Positions 1 through 13,900 of a stretch of DNA of 64,000 bases are shown here, piece after piece. The position numbers and the translations under genes are program-made. This DNA comes from Nipponacmea schrenckii (Eukaryota > Mollusca > Gastropoda > Lottiidae). The stretch spans positions 13,113,398 to 13,177,397 of the forward strand of contig JAUJPP010000003.1 of the NCBI GenBank assembly GCA_030562195.1. The letters run 5' to 3'. The number at the start of each line of letters is the position of its first letter. Position 1 is the stretch's first letter. The notes beneath the pieces are model-generated. The model was not told the origin of the DNA, made no database searches, and saw nothing but the letters and a program-made list of their open reading frames with translations.

Positions 1-285
1 ATTCCAAGTTCCATACTGATCAGATAAAAACTGTAGTCTAAATTGTGTTTACAAGCTAAATGTGATCAAGGGTGATATTTAAATAAAATCTGATTAACAT
101 TCTCAGGTTAGTAGGCCTACAGTAAGTCAAGAAGAAATCTAGTACTTCAAGCTACACATCACACTACTTTACAGTGTTTAAATGAGTGTTTACAAATGAA
201 TTTCATCAACTAATGATTTAAATTCTATTTGTAGTAGTATTCAATTCATCTAATTTTGAAATATTTAAGATAAATTGACCAATAC

Positions 286-766
286 TTGTAGAGTTTCACC
301 AGGTTCCATTCTACCCATTGGTAAATACCATTTTCCATAACATGATCTTTTGGATTCCTGAGTCATTAAGATTTCATTTCTTTCATTGAATAAAATTCCA
401 CCAACTATATACCCAATATTCTTCTTAGTTCTTGGTATAAATTCACCTGTCAGAAATATGGTAAATTTCAAGTCTAGCTTCATGAATCATTTCAGGGTCA
501 CAATATTTCAGTAAAAAAAAATAAAAACAGAGTTATGGCTGTGGACCTATTCTATGACAATGAATCAAAAATATGAATTTCTGGAAGGTATTTTATGTCA
601 AATTTCATTTCAGGCCAAGACCAACAAATTATTTTAACTAGCAAGTTCCTAATTTTCAGTAGAACAAAAAGTTCTCACCTGCACCATCCCCTATCACATC
701 CACAGAATCAATTTTCAAACTTCCATTGTGCATTATTTTCAATATATTTTCATCTATTTTCTCCAT
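286..766 (-). CDS. NUDT18: NUDT18-like Nudix hydrolase, first two coding exons (partial)
   Basis: Two exons: 766..679 (ATG start, 29 codons + 1 nt, donor GTGAG) and 446..286 (acceptor TTTCTGACAG, donor GTATTG); the phases join to make Gly30. The 83 visible residues contain the NUDT18-type stretch with WYLPMGRMEPGE at about 69-80, the first half of the Nudix box (G-x5-E). The REUXEE half must lie in the next exon, beyond the left edge. Family knowledge: NUDT18 (MTH3) hydrolyses oxidised purine nucleoside diphosphates such as 8-oxo-dGDP, keeping damaged nucleotides out of DNA and RNA. The N-terminus is short and acidic/hydrophobic with no targeting signal, consistent with a cytosolic enzyme. 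Which Nudix paralogue this is rests on the WYLPxGRMEPGE match, so assignment is good but not complete. Confidence 0.82.
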
Positions 767-3700
767 TGTTGTAATATGGTTAGTATTTTAGATCATACCT
801 AAAATGTCATTAGATACCCATCACTACCTCCTCATTTGTCATTAGATAAAAAAAACAAACAAAAAAACCCAAAAACAGTGGACGTAACTACCGCTTTCAC
901 CCCTATCTATATCTTTTCAAAATATGAAATTGTTGATTTCCAACAAATAACAAATGATCATGAAATTGAAATAGTACCTTGCGTGCTTCAGTTGACATGC
1001 TTGTAAAAAGCTATAAGTTGATAAATTTTTTTTGCCTCACTTACAAGAAGGATCAAAACATAATATTTGAAAACACAACCTTACCGCTGTCAACATTGTC
1101 AGTTATCTCCCTTTATTTTATTTTTTTATTTTTTTAAATCAATATAACAGGGGAGAAATGAGATAAACCGTACCATGTCCGTCAGGTTTTAAGGTGTCTA
1201 AACTCTTGGTGACCAGTTGGCCAAAGACACATATAGAATTTGTTAAATTAGCTATTTATTGCTAGTAGTGTGAATAGTCTTCCGTTTTATAAAAGAAATA
1301 ATTAATAATATAAATGTACGGGTAACTTATTAGGCCTAATTGTTTAAAGTAGGCTTACAAATAATTTTACTTTATTAATTTACTTTGTGAGTGCAAAAAC
1401 ATTTAATTATTATTTGAAGCTGAGCTTTAAGTTGATATTTAAATCAACTGAAGGCCACTAAGTAGGTTTTTGAAGGAATTGACCATGAGAATTTGACTGT
1501 TTAGTTTTAACATTAGGGCTACTTTTACTCTTAGTGCATTTAATATGTTTTTATTGTTCTATTAGTAAACAAAAACAATAATGTGTTTATCTTTTACCAC
1601 TCTGTTCTGCAGCATGATAGATGATATAGAGTTTAGCATAATTTTAAGATGTAATTCATTGTTCATAAATATGTTTCACAATTTATATTGGCCTTCCTCT
1701 TAATCAAATGATTTTCTGAAGGTACAATAACATGTACTGCATAATACACATATAATAGTCTTAACTTTCCACACCAGAACTGCTTGAAATTTCCCTGCCT
1801 TGAAAAAATCCATGACAAAATCCCAAGATATGTCCGTGAAGGAACATAATGTACAACACATTTAATACAATATAATCAATTTATTTCTTGACAGATAAAA
1901 AATAAAATGGATTTTTATAATCACAAAGTTTATACCCATTTATAAAACCCAGTATGGCTGTTATATCATGAAATGATTTGTCAAGCAAAGCAAATATGCA
2001 AGTAGCTTGGTCTGAATAAACAGAAACAAATTAAGCATCAAAATAAGTTAGCTGCAGCTAAATCATTTAAAAATCAACACGACATATAACAATGTAATAA
2101 CAGAAAAGAAAAACACAATACAATGAAAGAAACTCAAATTAAAACTTATTAAACAACCAAATTCACAAATTAATCAATTATATTCTAAACTGCATTTTTA
2201 GAATAATATGGTTTCATCTTGGATAAATATTGACATCAATTTTTATTATTGTTAGAATATTGATATAGCTGAATAGCACAATATGAATAAATCTTAATAA
2301 CATATTTCTTCAGCATTATAAAGCCCAGGATCCAATTGATGCCTCAATAATACAGTGCATTATTTCATTTTACTCTGAGAATGAGTCAGTATTATTTACA
2401 ATTTCTGTGACACTTTCACAGAAAGTCATTCTTTATGTTACTTCGTATCCAATAACTAAATAGGATACTTGTTTGGATGAAAATGGAGATATTGTTATAG
2501 AATCCAGAGTAAATGAAATAATGATATGTATTAGAGAGTTAACTAGCATCTGAGGGCTTGAAATGTTATTCCATAATACATTACTTAATATGGGAAATAT
2601 CAACTCTGTATAAAATCTATATCTCTATACTAAAATCACCCTATAATAAATATTCTCTTTATTCTGAAAGACTACATGCATGACTAGATGTATATTTATA
2701 GCAATTTATCTATTTATCTAATAGAGTAGCCATTTTATATCCTATCAAATATTCATATATATATAACAAGACCACAAATAATTACCACCATCCTGGTTGA
2801 ATGTACAGTAAATGTGATAAATAATATTGCAATTAGTTAATTACTCTTTATATATCAAATGTTCCCTTTATTCTTAAAATGAAGTATAAAAATAATTGAT
2901 CATGGATGGAATATGAAAGATATACCTATAATAAATAAATAATATGTAAATACAATAGTTTAATAATAATAATAATATGTATGATTTTGATAGTATGATA
3001 AAAGAATGAAACTTATCTATTGTACTTTTGTCAGGATAAAAATTTGTATAAAGCCCATAACAATAAAAAGCTGAAACTAATAACTTGATGAATGAATACT
3101 GTACGTACACTAAATTAAAAGATCATGTGTCACTATTGCTTTTGAGAATAATCAAGTATAAAGATAACAGAATATAAAGCTTATGTTTTCCACTGAATAA
3201 TGCTGTAATGATTAATAATTTTTTTAAATTTATACTCAAGTAGAAATATCCTTTCTAAAAAGCTAATTGATATATAAATATTCTGTCTGAGATCAAGCCA
3301 AGCAAAAATAAGCTTGATTTTTCAGCAAATAGGAATAGAAATATATTTTTATAAATCACTGTTTTTTTTTTCAAATATGGCAATATAACAACATAAGCAA
3401 GGGGGGGAAATGCTTAAATAATGCACATCCTTATCATAAAATCAATAAAAATGTAAATCTTAAGAGATCTTATAACTAAAAAAAAGTAAAAAGATAAAAT
3501 AATTCAAGTGGTCCAAATGAGCATTCAAGATTAGTTTTTATACCACAAAAAAATCTAAATTAAAAGGCCCATTTTAGGAATGTAATTTTGTTGATATTCT
3601 AATAATAGCACAATATTTTCAATAACTCCATTCTGTTAGTGAAAGGTCACTCAGTCTGAAATATAAAAAAATATATATTCATTCTTCACTGAGCCATGAA

Positions 3701-3798
3701 TTTCATTCAAATAGCTTTTAAGGTGAACCATTAAGTGCTAATTTTGTAATTAATCATGATATGGAAATAACCTGATAAAAGTTCCAGGTTATTGATCC
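767..3798. other. AT-rich non-coding stretch
   Basis: No exon with both acceptor and donor and no family match was seen. Its right part probably includes the 3' UTR of the minus-strand gene whose stop codon is at 3801..3799. The open frame at 2874..3110 is Tyr/Phe/Ile-rich and looks like chance translation of AT-rich DNA. Confidence 0.5.
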
Positions 3799-5610
3799 TC
3801 ACAGTAACGTTTTTACCTCTGATTCTTCATTGTCTAATAAACTATCTTCAAAATTCAATTGACATGCATCCATCATCTGGAAGGCTTGGTCTAAAACAGG
3901 ATCTTCCTAAAAAATAATCATATCCAGTTCACATGTGTTATTTCATAGTAAATTTAATGATAATGGACACCTTTTATTTGAGAAATTTCTCACTTAGTGT
4001 TATAACTAAATATACTGGAAACAGTGGATAAACAACATAATTAGGCAAATCCGATTGAAATGTACTTCATGTCCAGTTATAAAATATGACCTACCGGTAA
4101 ATGATTTATTGACCATGGCTGATTCGACAGATTTACTTTGGTTAAAATTTTTCTTTACTAAAGAGCTAAATACTTGACATAATTAATTGAGTCAGAGAGC
4201 TAAATCCTTGACTAAATAAATTGAGTAAGTAAGTTGTCAGATATAAATACAGTAATAACTTTACCTGTATTATTGTTGTTAATTGACTCAATTTAGTTTT
4301 TAACAATTGAAGTTCTTCTAGTATTTGAGTGTAAGTTTCAACATCTATCATAACCATATCACGCCCTTCATATGTTGTCATGGTAACATCACCTAATGAT
4401 GATAATGAGGGCCTAAAATACAAGAATAAACGCAATTTTTTTTTAGAATAAACTTCAAACAATATTTTGGCAATCCAACTACAGTAGCATTGTGTATATG
4501 ATACTTAGTTGTGATATTGTGTACTAACCTGATACTAGATAGAGAAGCTAATGATATTTGTTTTACAATATGGCTCTCATTTAATCTTTTAGGTAGAGCT
4601 GTATATGGTTCACTTTCCTTAGTCTCTTTACTATCATTATTAGTCATATCTTTCTGATCAGTTCTAAATTCATTATCATATACACTCTCTGTATCTGAGT
4701 TTTTATTAGAACTATTTGGTTTAATAGTTAGATTATCTGGTGACTGTAGAGGACAAGTTTCATCTCTCTCTGGCACTAATACATCTAATTCACTAGCCAG
4801 ATTATTCGCATAAAATTCACAGTTACAAATATCTCTAGCTACTGCTTCTATTTCACTAGCAGTGCTAACATTACTCATTCGATTTCTAGAATTAGGACGA
4901 TCTAAATTACCTCCCACTGAATCAAACTGAGCCAATGGAGCACAAAAGCTAATGTCATCTTGAAATATTTCTGATTGTTCACTTTTGGCTCGATCTAAAT
5001 GATTACTCAATTGTTTATTAATGTCTAAACTGTCTGAAGATTTCCATGAAAGTCTCACTTTTTTCTCAGTCTTTCGCATAAAATCTTTAAAACTGGATTT
5101 CAATCCTGTGATATCAGAATTTCGGTTAGACTTTGGACTACTCATATGAGTTGGACACTTATTGCTATGTCTTGAAGTATTTCCAACTTGTCTAGGACCA
5201 CAAGAACAATAATTTTGGACATATTCTGGATTGTTTTTTTCCGTTTCACACACTGGATTTTCTATATCATTATCTGTTGGTGTATTATACCAATCATTTT
5301 CACACGATTTATTTTCTATGATCACAGGTTCTGTATGACTGGGTGTCAATTCACTCTCATCTTTAACAGAGTTGGGGGCTAGACTTTCAATACCACTGTC
5401 AGAAGGTACCACTTCTTTCTTTTCTTCTCCATCTAATTCAGTGGCTGATATTAACTGGTCATCTTCACTAGCTATTTTCTCTCCATATGCATATGATTCT
5501 TTTTCCACTTTACCATTTTTCTTACTTCCAGATTTTCTGAATGGTCTGTCTCGTGGTAATTTACTGTTTTTAAATGCCTCTGCACTATTGGCAGAATAAC
5601 ATCCTCCCAT
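3799..5610 (-). CDS. Unrecognised 445-aa protein with N-myristoylation signal
   Basis: Three coding exons: 5610..4529, 4412..4265 and 3906..3799 (TGA); phases close exactly to 446 codons. The start MGGCYS fits N-myristoylation (Gly2, Ser6) with Cys4 as a likely palmitoylation site, so attachment to the inner face of a membrane is inferred. Residues about 10-360 are hydrophilic, Ser/Asn/Glu-rich and probably disordered, with a basic patch (about 15-35) and a Cys-containing stretch near 135-155. The C-terminal ~85 residues (exons 2-3) look folded: a segment with TTYEGRDMVMIDVETYTQ followed by a leucine-rich amphipathic helix and an acidic tail. A polypyrimidine tract and AG just upstream of the ATG (near 5641) suggest a spliced 5' UTR. 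I do not recognise the family; lipid anchor plus helical tail suggests a membrane-linked adaptor, but that is speculation. Confidence 0.85.
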
Positions 5611-5649
5611 CTTACATTGGGTTTAATTTACAACCTGGAAGATACAAAC

Positions 5650-8600
5650 ATAAACTGTTAATACAAGTTGGAAAATAACAACCAGTACAATTAATTTTCT
5701 GCCTTTTACACAAATTTTGTATTTTTTGTATTGAAATGTTTAAAAATACCTAAGAGAAGAGGTAATGAGAGAATAATTCAATGAACAGTAGTTGAAACTG
5801 ACAAGAACAGAATGATTTAGTACAACTTTCATTGTCTATATAAATATCACAAGATGTTTTTTACTCAACTTGTCAATATGATTAACATCAATTAGATCTT
5901 GAACTTTATTTCTACTAATTATATAGACATGGTGTCAATCAACCATTACCCCCTCTATACAACATAAAACTTGATCTGATCTCAGATACAGTAATATGAA
6001 GGGGAACTCAAAATAGACAGGGATTAAATTAATTATTATTCAGGAGTGAACTGTCAACTCTTATACCTGAGTAATGTTGACATAAATAAAATGTCTTAGC
6101 AGGAGATTAGCCTGAATCCCTGTAGATATATCTTTCCTTATTATATAATCTAAACACATTTCACAATTACCAAACCAACATCAACTTCCAACTTAGTTTG
6201 CAAATTTTTGTGTGAGATATTATTGTATTTAGTTCTACTGTCACAATACAAGAACATTTTTCACCTAAAGTGCAGTGTTTACATTGGTATTCTGTAATAA
6301 GCCTACTATTGATTGAGGAAACAATGAAGCTTATACCCTTATTTAGTCTATATTGTGATTTGTAATAGTAATTACAGATATTACAGATATTCATGTAAAT
6401 CAAATCACTTCACGTAAACACAAAAATCTTACCTCATAACATAACAATGCACTGTAACACCTTTTCACATGAACCTGATATATATCTATTATTCATTTCA
6501 TATTTATGTGTAAAAGTAAGTGTCCTCTAAAATCAAGTATTTGCAGGTGTAACTATCCTGATACTGCATACATCAATATTATGATTCACAATTTACATAT
6601 CACCTATGTAACATTTACACACTTGCATTTAACTCATGTTTTACCATTGAATTACCTGTGCACACTTCAACATTAAACTTGACAGATTATATGTTTTTAT
6701 TGCCTAAATGTAGCTAAATTCAAACAGTAATTCTGAGAAATGAAGATATAAAATGAAAAGAAAAAGTAAGGTATGAGATAAAAAACACATCTGTTAGTAA
6801 TCTTTCTAACAGATTACTACTGTTACATGGTTTTTATCTTCATGTTATCATCTCGACTTTCAATTAATTACCAGCTACCAGAGTAGAGTTGAAAAATTAC
6901 GCTAAATACCCAGGAGAGTGCAAAGGAAACTTCAATTGCCTTCATTGATTCTGATGTGAATATGTGGTCTAATTTTAATATCATACACAAACATGTAATT
7001 TCTTGCAACTGAAACTTCAGAATTCATTATGTGACTTTGATTCTATTAATGATAAAACTATAAATTAACAAATTATCGGATGAAAAAATCTCTACACAAT
7101 TTGTTACACTATTTTGCTTATTTTTGCTTGACTACACAATCCACCTAACAAATTTTGCTTCTTATGCACTTTTATTGACTGTGAAGACAGCAAAAAAACA
7201 TCCATAAACTCAGTGAAATCTTGATTTGACAATGAGGGAATGAGGCATAACATACTTGTGAACTAACATGACAAATGTAAAATATATGATTGAAGAAGAC
7301 AATAGTGGTGTATGCATACAGGCTACTATTTGCACTTGTGTGACAATGAATGAGTTGTCTGTTAAGGACACTGTAGCACAAATTGATGCCAATATGAATC
7401 TAAGAGTATTCCTCAAATGTATTACCACATATTACCAATTATATTGCTATCTAATCATGATTTTGAGGAACTACATGACAACAATCAACCTATTTACCTA
7501 TTTAATTGTCAGTTACACAATTTGCAATGTCAGACACAGATACTTTTATAGATGTCTTTGTGTCAAGTACAACGGTTGTGTATAAAATCAAACTGCTTTA
7601 TAAGTTCAAGTAAAAAAAAGTGAAAAAATTTCAACAGTCTACCAACCTGTCCTGTTATTACACAAAATAACCAAAGAGTGGTTCATGTAAATGAGTCCAA
7701 ATCAAAGAATACACAGAAAAAGTCAAAACACTTGTTTTAAGTTCAGCTTGGCTTGATTTTAGTACAGATAGAAAAGTTTTAGTAAATAAAATACAGGTCC
7801 AGTAAAAACCTGATTATTTGATTAGGCTAAAAGAAGTAGTGAGAATGTTAGAACAATATGTTGACTTAAAAAGGACTAAAACAAAATGTCAACAGGTATG
7901 TTTGAAGATGAAGCTATTGGCTTAGAAAATCAATTGCATCAAGAGAGCTAGAAACATGTGACAACAGTTTCAAACTACCAAAAAAACTCTACATTTTTTT
8001 TAAATATCTTTTTAAAGTAACATTTTATCAAATAATAACCATTCTACACAAATTCACTCCTATCATTCGCTTGAGATATGCACATTCCATTTTTAATCTG
8101 CTTAATCATTTACTAAAATTCTTGCCAAAACAGCTACATTAGCCCCAACTTTTCAACGGGTCTTTATGGCCTTCAGACATTGGTGCTTCCTACAATTCCA
8201 CTGAATTTAGCTGTTTAATAATGCCACTAATTAAACATTTAGTTTTGGTGGAATAGCAGGAACCACAGATGTGAGTTGAATATTGGAATGGTGAAAATTG
8301 GTGCTATCAATGTCAACAATAATAATACAAAAACTTGATAACTTACTTACAATCACTGGATTACATAATAATCAATATTTAAGCAAGTTTTGTACAAGTC
8401 TTAAGTTACAAACTCTAAAGACTGGCCTTGAAGAGCAGCAGGATGAAATGATAGAAAAAAAACTTTATTTGCACAACTGGATATGACCCAAAACATTTAC
8501 AAACATTATAATCGTATATTTGAAGAGAAGCATCTTAAAAGGATGTTTCTTTGAAAATTATCCTTCAAATCGAGTTGAAAATTCAAAAGGTTTCGTTTTT

Positions 8601-10991
8601 GTTATACAAATGTATTTATCTGTTCTAAGTAGTTGTGTAAGTTTTCAACATTAGAATGGAAGTCTTAATAACTAAAAACATCAATAAGTGCTGCATAATA
8701 TTCGAAGCTATGGCATGAACTTTACCTTATGCCCATATAAGATTATTCTTTCTATTAGACCGTGACTCAGATCATGTTGAATTAAATTAATGCAAATTTT
8801 AACAGTAAACTTGACATCATGCTCATGCTTTCCCTAAGTGAGTGTTTAAGTGGAGAATTTCTAAATCTTTTTTTATGTTTATTTCATCTAAGAATCTATA
8901 TGATTTCAAGTAGCAAATAACTCAAATGAAGCCTTCAAGAAAACTCCATATAGTGGATATTACCACTAACATGAGGAATATATTCTACTGATTAACACCT
9001 TGTAATGAGTTGTTTTAAAAAATAAAAAATATAAATTCAAATAAAGCTTGATTATACTATGATATTTCAGAAGATCAAATTTGTTCTAAGTAACTTTATC
9101 TAAGACTAAAAAATATAAATTTACTGTCCATGTTTATATCTGGTGTCTAAAAATTCTGTGTTATAAACACAGAATGCTAACACCAAACTTGAACCCACCC
9201 ATTGTGACGATGGGTAGCAATCAGCAGGTTTAATAGTATCAAAGTAATGTCAAAGGGACATTTTCAATGATAGTTATCATATATCTATTGCCTTGGAAAA
9301 CAATGTATTTCAGAGTTATATGTTCTAAATTATTTATCAATAAAATAAAATCACTAGAATATCATTAATAAGGCCATAATAAGATATTAAAACTCCAAAT
9401 TCAAATGATCAGCCATATGCTGAAACGAGCAAGTACGGTACCCTATAGTAGATCTAATTGTTGATGAAATTTACCTAATTATTTTATTTAAATAATAAGT
9501 CTACCCTCTCAGCTACTGAAATGATGCTAGACTTACTACACTGTTGACAACAGTGTTGTCAGTTCTGTGACTTACTACTTCTCTAAGTGGCATTTAGTAT
9601 TTGGTAGAAAAAGTAACTGGACACAATTTTATGGAAAACAATTACTTTATTAAATAGACTAACTTGCGACATGTCTTTGTCTTTATATAACGCAATGACT
9701 ACTGTCCACTACTGAGTAATAGTCTTACTTACAGGTTACGCAGTTGAGTAAATGAATTATATCAAATCTTAATCCATTCCAATAAAGTGTGAACTCAATT
9801 TAATTTTGACAAAAATTGACCTCTGTATAGTCAGTAGGCCTAGGCTATGTATTATCATCATCAGTGTCAACTTAGTCAGTAGTAGTGTACGTGTGTGGAA
9901 AATTATCAATGAAGCAATTAGTGCCAATAACCATGTTTACATTTCATTGTGAATTTGGCAAATGCAAAAAATATTTGAGGTTTTATTTTATAAAATGTAA
10001 TTCAATACCACCTCATGAATATGGTTGTTATCTCTTTCCAAATTGTGTAAATAAAAACAATTTATTTCTTTTCAGTGGGAGTCATAACCAGTGGCGCCTT
10101 TTAAAGGATTTTGGTTATTTCCCTTGAATCCTAAAGAAACATTATCCAGTAATTAAATAGAATAAAATGAAAGTAAGGTTCTGATGAAGTTGAATGCAAT
10201 CACATGTATTTACCGGTTGTAGGTTTGTATTCAAACGCTGATCTTGCTTACACAGTATAGTTGATAATTGTAATTTTTTGTTGATTGAAACAAGAGCCCT
10301 AACAATATGCCCACACGCCTGAATGATAGAAGTACTAACTATGGCTATGTCCTCTTATTTTTTACAATTACAAATTACATCACTCCATTTATTATTATCT
10401 TAAAGGGATACTGCGTCTAGGCATGAACATAAAATTTTAGTTCTCAAGAATGAGTTTATATTCATCAGTTAACTTACATGGTGTCATTAAGTAACAGAAT
10501 CCCTTGTATGTGGAAAACTAAAAAAAGTAAGTCATTTTTTTAAAACGCTACTTATATGGATAAATTAAGTACTTAGTTTTTTTATATTTATTTTTTATAT
10601 TATTTATGGCAGCAGGTATATTTACTGATGAATAGAGCTGTTACTGACCATGTTAAAATTTTAGAAATTTTATTTTCATTCTAAGACCTGTTATCCTTTC
10701 AAATACTCCACTGTGCCAGTATTGAATAATAACTTGTTATCTTTCAACCACCCTAATCTCTATTTTTACTATTCTCTCATTCATTGCTCATGCTTCAGTT
10801 ATAATTTTGAAAAAATAAAAAATGGACATATTGTTTATTACTATTAATAATAGTTGGCCTATCCTTTTAGGCTGTACTTTTAAATCTTGTACGCAAATAT
10901 TCACAATCTTACTTGATTATTATCGAAGTGAAATACTTTGCATTTTCAGCAGATTACCAATAGTAATTATAATAACTGACACGATATTGAA
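5650..10991. other. Intergenic / 5'-UTR intron region between divergent genes
   Basis: Lies between the minus-strand myristoylated-protein gene and plus-strand POLR3D. Probably holds upstream non-coding exons and promoters of both, but none can be placed. The open frames here (for example 7268..7585 and 9885..10127) lack domain signals and splice context. A MITE-like copy sits at 10400-10703 and is listed separately. Confidence 0.5.
10400..10703. repeat. MITE-like dispersed repeat, copy 1
   Basis: Starts TTAAAGGGATACTGC and ends with an approximate inverted copy (TTATCCTTTCAAA). Shares internal blocks (AAAATTTTAGTTCTC, AAGTAACAGAATCCCTT and a closing AAGACCTRTTATC) with 11681-11866. About 300 bp. 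Confidence 0.6.
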
Positions 10992-13900
10992 ATGTCTGAG
11001 AATGCTAAAGAAGCTGAAAAACTACCAAAAGGTTTGATTGGAAGGAAAGGAACATCCTCTGGAAAATCTGGAAGGTATTATATTTACCCAAATTTCTATC
11101 TGGTATTAATGATTTTATAAATATATCTTTACCTTATTTTATTTAAATGCATCTTAAAGAGGTTTTCAAAATTATTCGTGTTTATTGAGTACCGTGATCA
11201 CGTCAATTTGCAACATTTTACTTTTCAGTCTGATGTCCTATTTTAGTGGAATCACAAGGCCCACAGACGTCTGATTGAAAATAGGTGTTATCAGTGTCCC
11301 TAAAACCTATATAAAGTTTCCAACAAGCTTTTTAGATTTTGAAAAATTGATACTGTTTGTTTTGGTTAAGTTTTGCAAATCACAATAACTAGAAAAAAAT
11401 CAACACATTAAATGAATCTTTTATGTTGTTTTATGTATTTCATATTAGATTACCATCTCTGAAAGGTCCAAGAGATTTAACTCTAGGTGGTGTTCCAAAG
11501 AAAGTTTTTACACCAACTATACCTGCTAGAAGAGATAAAGTTAAAGAAAAGTAAGTTGGATTTTACCTACTTTCAAGCTATCTTATTTTGATGGCGCTAG
11601 TATTCTGCAAGCCCCCACAGGTCTGTGCAAAAACTATTCTGCAAGTCAAAAGGGTGCCAAAGATACATGCCAGACATGTTTTAAAGGGAAACTGCTTCTC
11701 AGCAGAAAATTTTAGTTCTCCAGAATGGTCAATAAAAGTGTATCAGTGATTCTGGAGACATAAAGTAACAGAATCCCTTAAAATCTGGAAAAATAAGTTT
11801 TTTTCTTATTGGCCAAGTTTAAAATTTTCAAATTTTATGTTCATTCCAAGACCTATTATCTCTTTAAAAAATATGATCTATGAATTTGTGGATAGATTAA
11901 TGGATAATTATAAATGTATTTCATCAATAGATAAGTTCATGTTTTATGTCAGTATTGTGGCAAAAGTTAAATAGATAAACTTGTTGAAATAATTTTTCAG
12001 ATACACATTTAATTGTGTTTTTTACCATTTCAGCCCAACCCCACAGAAATCATCAAAACCTAGTACTTCAAATCGAGGAAGAAATGAAAGGGGTCGTGGT
12101 AGAGGTCGCGGACGTGGCAGAGAAAATACATTAGTCCAATCACATTCTATCTTTGAACAGGGTCCAGCTCAGAAACAGTTACAAAGTAGAGGTACTGGAT
12201 TCTTTTACATAACTTAACATTAACAGGTTTGATCATTTTGAAATTTATTAAGTTAAGCTGCGTCTTAACATGTGACACTTTGCTCCTATTTTTTTTAAGT
12301 GATAGGGTCTCAATCAGTGAATTTATTAACATTGTTTAATTCATTACTCTTCGATTTGTTTTTTCATTGAAACAGGTGGAAGTGGAATATCCTATCGAGA
12401 GGAAGGGGGAGGTTCATCAAAAGTGAGCATTAAAAAAGAGAAGAATGCCTCACACAAGGATTTAGACCTTCTATTGAGAGATGATGTATGTATTCAATTT
12501 TAAATAGTAGAGACCAGTGCTGTATTGTCAACAATGTTAAATATAATTTAAAAACTATGATGCAGTGGACACTATTTATTGCACTGCTGTATTTTATGTT
12601 GGCCTAATTAGATCATGCCATATTTCTTTTAAAACTGTGTGATTTTAGATCATTCAGGTTTAAAACACCAATTATAATCTCAATAGTACTGGTATATTAA
12701 AAAAAATCATGGGCTGAATGTGAGACCAGACCATGTTCTTGTGTATTGGGCCTAATTCTGACCCGTGTAAAATAAAGAGTTTATTATTATTATTAATAAA
12801 CAATTATTTCGAGATATTAGGACTAAGTTAACAATCTGAAGAAAATATATGTACAAATAAGAAGACCCCTTTTGAAAGCTGATGCACGTTACATCTGGAA
12901 GTATCATACCCTTAAATTAATTGTAAAAGTCAGTCAGGTTCCATTGGTTTACAGTGACTGACAGCTCATAACATATCTATAATTTGATTTGATAAGATGT
13001 TATTATTAAAATTTCATTATTTATATTAGTTTATAGATGATGGTGATGTACAAGATGATATGCCACCAGTAATGTTACCATTAGCCTGTAAAATTAAGGA
13101 GGAAATCAAAGCTGAGATTAAATCTGATCTTAAAGTGGAAAAAGAAGATGAAGGTAGGTGAACATTTAAGAAAAGGTTTTGTCATATTTTGACACCAGAA
13201 TCATTACATTAGTTCATTATGTTCTAAGCTAGCCCAATTTTGATTGATCACTAAATTTTGCTATATGATAATGATCTTAAGTGATAATTTATAAGTTTCA
13301 TTTCCAATGAAGTCAATCAAGTAATATTTATATCATATTTATATTAGCTTTACAACTTGTTTGTATTGTTTCAGAAGATTCTAAGAGTAGTAATGATATA
13401 GAAATGAAAAGTGATGAAAACTTAAAAACATCAAGCAGCCCAAGAAAATCAAAGAATGAAATTATGGACGACCTATCCTGCAAAAATATTTTTTCTAAAT
13501 GTGGAAAAACAGGTATATATTTGATTATTGTAATGTTTTAACCTTTCTTTCATATTCTCTTCTTGTGACCTTAGCCAGTGCTTCCATAGGAGAGTATCTT
13601 CTATAACACCCAATACCATTATCTTTAATGGTCAGTAAATATAAAATATAATTTAGTAAATACATTGTAGTACCTATTTCTATTACACAAGAAATATCAA
13701 TTTTTTAAAATTAATTTTCATGTACCGATTTAGAAGAAGGTGAACTGATATTTTTTCAACTACCAGATACTTTACCAGGACTACCTCCAACTAGAAAACA
13801 AGATTCTGATAAGCCTTCTGATTCTACAACTACAACAGATCCTAATAAAACTGACAATGTAAGATTTAGCTTCCTACTTTTTGTTGCTCAATATTCTTTA

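Noticed and set aside
2874..3110. 78-aa frame as a membrane peptide
   Set aside because: Tyr/Ile/Phe-rich product typical of AT-rich chance translation, with no supporting context.
12760..12810. LINE/SINE 3' tail (AATAAAGAGTTTATTATTATTA)
   Set aside because: Suggestive (TTA) repeat tail, but no upstream element body or promoter boxes could be defined.
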